Positions 61,405-64,000 of a DNA stretch of 64,000 nucleotides are shown here, in pieces (within the stretch, counting starts at the first letter, position 1; each line of letters opens with the position of its first letter). The translations under genes and the position numbers were made by a program. The DNA is from Mesorhizobium sp. LNHC252B00 (lineage in GTDB: Bacteria > Pseudomonadota > Alphaproteobacteria > Rhizobiales > Rhizobiaceae). The stretch spans positions 1 through 64,000 of the forward strand of contig NZ_AYWO01000022.1 of the NCBI RefSeq assembly GCF_000502955.1, given 5' to 3'. The notes beneath the pieces were generated by a model, which was not told where the DNA came from, ran no database searches, and worked only from the letters and a program-made list of their open reading frames with translations.

Positions 61405-62244
61405 TCACAGACTGTAGAAGCGGCTGATGATCCCCCAGGCCTCGTCGGCGGTGTCGACGAAATCGATGATATCCTGGTCGCCGGGGCTGATCGTGCCCTG
61501 CTCGGCGAGGAAATCGAGATCGATCGCCCGTTTCCAGAAGGATTTGCCGAACAGGATCACCGGCACGCGCTCCATGCGCCCGGTCTGGATCAGGGTCAGC
61601 GTTTCGAAGAACTCGTCCATTGTTCCGAAGCCGCCGGGAAACACCGCGACGGCCTTGGCGCGCATGACGAAATGCATCTTGCGGATGGCGAAATAGTGGA
61701 AGTTGAAGCAGAGCTCCGGTGTCACATAGCTGTTCGGCGCCTGCTCGTGCGGCAGGACGATGTTGAGGCCGATCGACGGCGCGCCGACATCGTCGGCGCC
61801 GCGGTTTCCCGCTTCCATCACGCCGGGTCCGCCACCGGTCACCACGACATATTCGCGGTAGTATGACGTGGCCGACTGCTGCGAGCAGAGGCGGGCGAAT
61901 TTGCGCGCCTCCTCGTAGTATTTGCTGTTTTTCTCGAGGTTCTTCTTCTGCGTCTCGTTCTTGGCCGCCCAGGCCTCGCCGCCGGGCTCGGGCAGGCGTG
62001 CGCCACCAAACAGGATGACCGTCGAACGGATGCCGCGTTCGGCCAGGATCATTTCAGGCTTCAAGAGTTCGAGCTGCAGCCTGACCGCGCGCAATTCGCG
62101 ACGCGTCATGAAGTCGGGATCGTTCCAGGCCAGCCGATAGGTCTCGGCACGCGTCTGCGGCGTGTCCGGCACACTCTTCGACCGCTCCAGATCCTCGTCC
62201 GAATGCGGCAGCGGCGTCCACCCCGCCTTTTCCATAGGAGTCAT
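61405..62244 (-). CDS. LOG family protein (TIGR00730-like)
   Basis: 279 residues, the longer LOG form. Signature motifs are VVTGGGPGVMEAGNRGADD (GGGxGxM) and FPGGFGTMDEFFETLTLIQTG (PGGxGTxxE). LOG proteins are cytokinin-nucleotide phosphoribohydrolases or related nucleotidases; the older label lysine decarboxylase is misleading. In a plant-associated bacterium cytokinin release is possible, but the long group may have another role. Convergent with the HAD gene by 19 bp. Confidence 0.88.
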   Translation of the reverse strand: MTPMEKAGWTPLPHSDEDLERSKSVPDTPQTRAETYRLAWNDPDFMTRRELRAVRLQLELLKPEMILAERGIRSTVILFGGARLPEPGGEAWAAKNETQKKNLEKNSKYYEEARKFARLCSQQSATSYYREYVVVTGGGPGVMEAGNRGADDVGAPSIGLNIVLPHEQAPNSYVTPELCFNFHYFAIRKMHFVMRAKAVAVFPGGFGTMDEFFETLTLIQTGRMERVPVILFGKSFWKRAIDLDFLAEQGTISPGDQDIIDFVDTADEAWGIISRFYSL

Positions 62245-62324
62245 AATTGCGCTACCCGTCCAAATTCTTCAGTTGCGCCGTCCCATGGCGCGGCCGCGAT
62301 TGACCCTCACTGAGCCTTAACATA

Positions 62325-62371
62325 AGCAGGTTCCGCAAAAGTGTCCGACGGTTTTGCGACAAGAACCTGCT
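62325..62371. repeat. Long palindromic repeat (best paired copy)
   Basis: Outer arms AGCAGGTTC (62325-62333)/GAACCTGCT (62363-62371) and inner arms CGCAAAA (62334-62340)/TTTTGCG (62352-62358) give 16 paired bases around GTGTCCGACGG with only ACAA unpaired. It sits between the divergent LOG and dapD genes, about 100 bp from dapD. The stems differ from the copy at 50281, but the layout and the AAAAGTGT/GGTTTT core are the same. Confidence 0.6.
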
Positions 62372-62472
62372 ACATGCAAAGACCCAGGAAGGCAAAGCCT
62401 GCCAGCGGTCCGCGCGACTTTCAAAACAGGTTAAGGCGCAGCCCCTTAACAGCTTGGTAATGGAGCGAATTC

Positions 62473-63327
62473 ATGTCGAAGCCAGATCTGGCGAGCCTCG
62501 AAAAGACCATTGAGAAGGCCTTCGAGGAACGCGACACGATTTCGACGATGACACGCGGCGAGACGCGCGACGCCATCCAGTCGGCACTCGACCTGCTCGA
62601 CCGCGGCACCGCCCGTGTCGCCGAGCGGCAGGCGGACGGCAAATGGCATGTCAACCAGTGGCTGAAGAAAGCCGTGCTGTTGTCGTTCCGGCTCAATCCG
62701 ATGGAGATCATCAAGGGCGGCCCGGGCCAGGCGGTGTGGTGGGACAAGGTGCCGTCGAAGTTCGATGGCTGGAGCGCCGTCGATTTCGAGAAGGCGGGAT
62801 TCCGCGCCGTGCCGTCATCGATCGTGCGCCGTTCGGCGTATGTCGCGCCGGGCGCCGTGCTGATGCCGTCCTTCGTCAATGTCGGCGCCTATGTCGATAC
62901 CGGCACCATGGTCGACACCTGGGCCTCGGTCGGCTCCTGTGCCCAGATAGGCAAGAACGTGCACCTGTCGGGCGGTGTCGGCATTGGCGGCGTGCTGGAG
63001 CCGATGCAGGCCGGCCCGACCATCATCGAGGACAATTGCTTCATCGGCGCGCGCTCGGAAGTGGTCGAGGGCTGCATCGTGCGCGAAGGCTCGGTGCTCG
63101 GCATGGGCGTCTTCATCGGCCAGTCGACGAAGATCGTCGACCGCGCCACCGGCGACATTTTCTATGGCGAGGTGCCCTCGAATTCCGTCGTCGTCGCCGG
63201 CTCGCTGCCTGGCAAGCCGTTGCCGAACGGCGAGCCGGGCCCAAGCCTCTACTGCGCCGTCATCGTCAAGCGCGTCGATGCCAAGACCCGGTCCAAGACC
63301 TCGATCAACGAATTGCTGCGCGATTGA
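62473..63327 (+). CDS. dapD: 2,3,4,5-tetrahydropyridine-2,6-dicarboxylate N-succinyltransferase
   Basis: Lysine/diaminopimelate biosynthesis enzyme, 284 residues. The N-terminal helical region ([18 protein letters not shown]) precedes a left-handed beta-helix of hexapeptide repeats ([40 protein letters not shown]). The conserved [31 protein letters not shown] stretch is DapD-specific. GGAG lies seven bases before ATG 62473. Confidence 0.96.
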   Translation: MSKPDLASLEKTIEKAFEERDTISTMTRGETRDAIQSALDLLDRGTARVAERQADGKWHVNQWLKKAVLLSFRLNPMEIIKGGPGQAVWWDKVPSKFDGWSAVDFEKAGFRAVPSSIVRRSAYVAPGAVLMPSFVNVGAYVDTGTMVDTWASVGSCAQIGKNVHLSGGVGIGGVLEPMQAGPTIIEDNCFIGARSEVVEGCIVREGSVLGMGVFIGQSTKIVDRATGDIFYGEVPSNSVVVAGSLPGKPLPNGEPGPSLYCAVIVKRVDAKTRSKTSINELLRD

Positions 63328-63399
63328 TCTTTGCGCAAAGCGGGCGCACCTTCCGCCGGCGCGACGATCGGTCGCGCTGGTTCAACATGGAGGGATGAC

Positions 63400-63762
63400 A
63401 TGGACTGGAAGTATCTTCTCACAAGTTTCGATGGCCGCATCAACCGTGGCAAGTTCTGGGCCGGCATCGGCGTATTCATCGTTATCGGCATCGTTGCTTT
63501 CATCCTCGACGCGATTCTGGGCACGCGATTCACCACGGCCAGCGGCGCCCAGGTCGGCATCATCGGCATCCTGTTCGCGCTGGCGTCGATCTATTTCGCC
63601 ATTGCCCTCTATGCCAAACGCTGGCACGACCGCAACAAGTCGGGCTGGTGGACGCTGATCGGCCTCGTACCCATCATCGGCGGCATCTGGCTGCTGGTCG
63701 AGCTCGGCATCCTCGAAGGCTCCAGGGGTGCCAATCAATATGGACCGGACCCGCTTGCCTGA
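63400..63762 (+). CDS. DUF805 membrane protein
   Basis: 120 residues with about three to four helices. Family features are FDGRINRGKFWAGIGVF at the N terminus and the YAKRWHDRNKSGWW motif between helices. GGAGGGATGAC precedes ATG 63400. The function of DUF805 is unknown. A second DUF805 gene overlaps its 3-prime end by 23 bp. Confidence 0.88.
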   Translation: MDWKYLLTSFDGRINRGKFWAGIGVFIVIGIVAFILDAILGTRFTTASGAQVGIIGILFALASIYFAIALYAKRWHDRNKSGWWTLIGLVPIIGGIWLLVELGILEGSRGANQYGPDPLA

Positions 63763-64000
63763 CAAATCAGATCTCACCTGGCTTTTCTTCAAAACATCGG
63801 GCCGCGTCAGTCGCGCGGCCTATTTCCTTGGTGGATTGCTCGTCGCCATCATCCAGGCCTTCCCTCTCTATCGCTTCACGCTGGTGCCCGAGGGCTCGCC
63901 CGAGAGCAACATGTGGTCGTTCATCTTCTTTATCGCTTTCATCGCCTCGCTGTGGTCGAACATCGTGCTGACGGTGAAGCGGCTGCACGACTTGGACAAG
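63740..64000 (+). CDS. Second DUF805 membrane protein (partial, cut by window end)
   Basis: An open frame from ATG 63740 (AGGGGTG nine bases upstream) encodes 87 residues to the window edge. It has two hydrophobic helices and the DUF805 motif TVKRLHDLDK at the cut end, equivalent to the AKRWHDRNK of its neighbour; TSGRVSRAAYFLGG parallels FDGRINRGKFWAG. It overlaps the preceding gene, so the pair is coupled and may form a heteromer. Confidence 0.8.
   Translation, partial: MDRTRLPDKSDLTWLFFKTSGRVSRAAYFLGGLLVAIIQAFPLYRFTLVPEGSPESNMWSFIFFIAFIASLWSNIVLTVKRLHDLDK

Overview
The window looks like a chromosomal segment of a Mesorhizobium-type alphaproteobacterium (Rhizobiales, Phyllobacteriaceae). 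I infer this from the high GC content, the rpmH-rnpA-yidC-engB-argB-dapD backbone, the many ABC transporters for plant-derived solutes, and palindromic intergenic repeats of rhizobial style. No phage, insertion sequence or CRISPR array was seen. Species and strain cannot be fixed from the sequence alone.

Region 1 (1-9.6 kb) is sugar catabolism. It begins with the end of a carbohydrate ABC transporter operon (permease, Gfo/Idh/MocA oxidoreductase, MalK-type ATPase) on the plus strand. Facing it on the minus strand are ferredoxin-NADP reductase, DeoC, a double-domain ALDH16-like aldehyde dehydrogenase, an SDR and a FAH-family hydrolase. The SDR/FAH pair fits the last two steps of the non-phosphorylated L-fucose/L-rhamnose route. 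DeoC plus ALDH fits deoxyribose use.

Region 2 (9.8-22.3 kb) holds a HyuA/HyuB hydantoinase pair, a MetQ-MetN-MetI methionine importer, a small lipoprotein and a complete branched-chain-type ABC importer (substrate-binding protein, LivG, LivF, LivH, LivM).

Region 3 (22.4-40.3 kb) is accessory. It contains a SARP/BTAD regulator with TolB-like and TPR parts, divergent from an EamA transporter and a DUF1194 secreted protein. Next is a minus-strand block of seven genes: spermidine/putrescine-type ABC importer, gamma-glutamyltransferase, oxalyl-CoA-synthetase-like ligase and PanE-like reductase. A divergent GntR regulator with a palindromic site in its promoter region probably controls that block. 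An SDR, a LysR regulator, a berberine-bridge-type FAD oxidoreductase, a decayed MFS gene and tRNA-Arg(ACG) follow.

Region 4 (40.6-64 kb) is the conserved backbone with inserted modules. In order: a histidine kinase, rpmH, rnpA, yidC, a structured gap, a Vat/CatB-like acetyltransferase, engB, a TetR-HlyD-EmrB efflux module with twin operators, a Tat-targeted MsrB, a FAS1 protein with an RskA/SigK-type anti-sigma/sigma pair, an amidase, argB, RidA with three palindromic sites upstream, a BchE-like radical SAM protein, Lrp with divergent phenylalanine hydroxylase, a GGDEF protein, a HAD nucleotidase, a LOG protein, dapD and two DUF805 proteins, the last cut by the window edge.

The most interesting unexplained signals are: a terminator and a 16-codon ORF just ahead of the acetyltransferase; a covarying palindromic repeat family; the triple operator upstream of RidA; the BchE homolog away from any photosynthesis gene; and the gamma-glutamyl/CoA-ligase operon of unknown substrate. 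Functions are assigned by reading motifs, without database searches.
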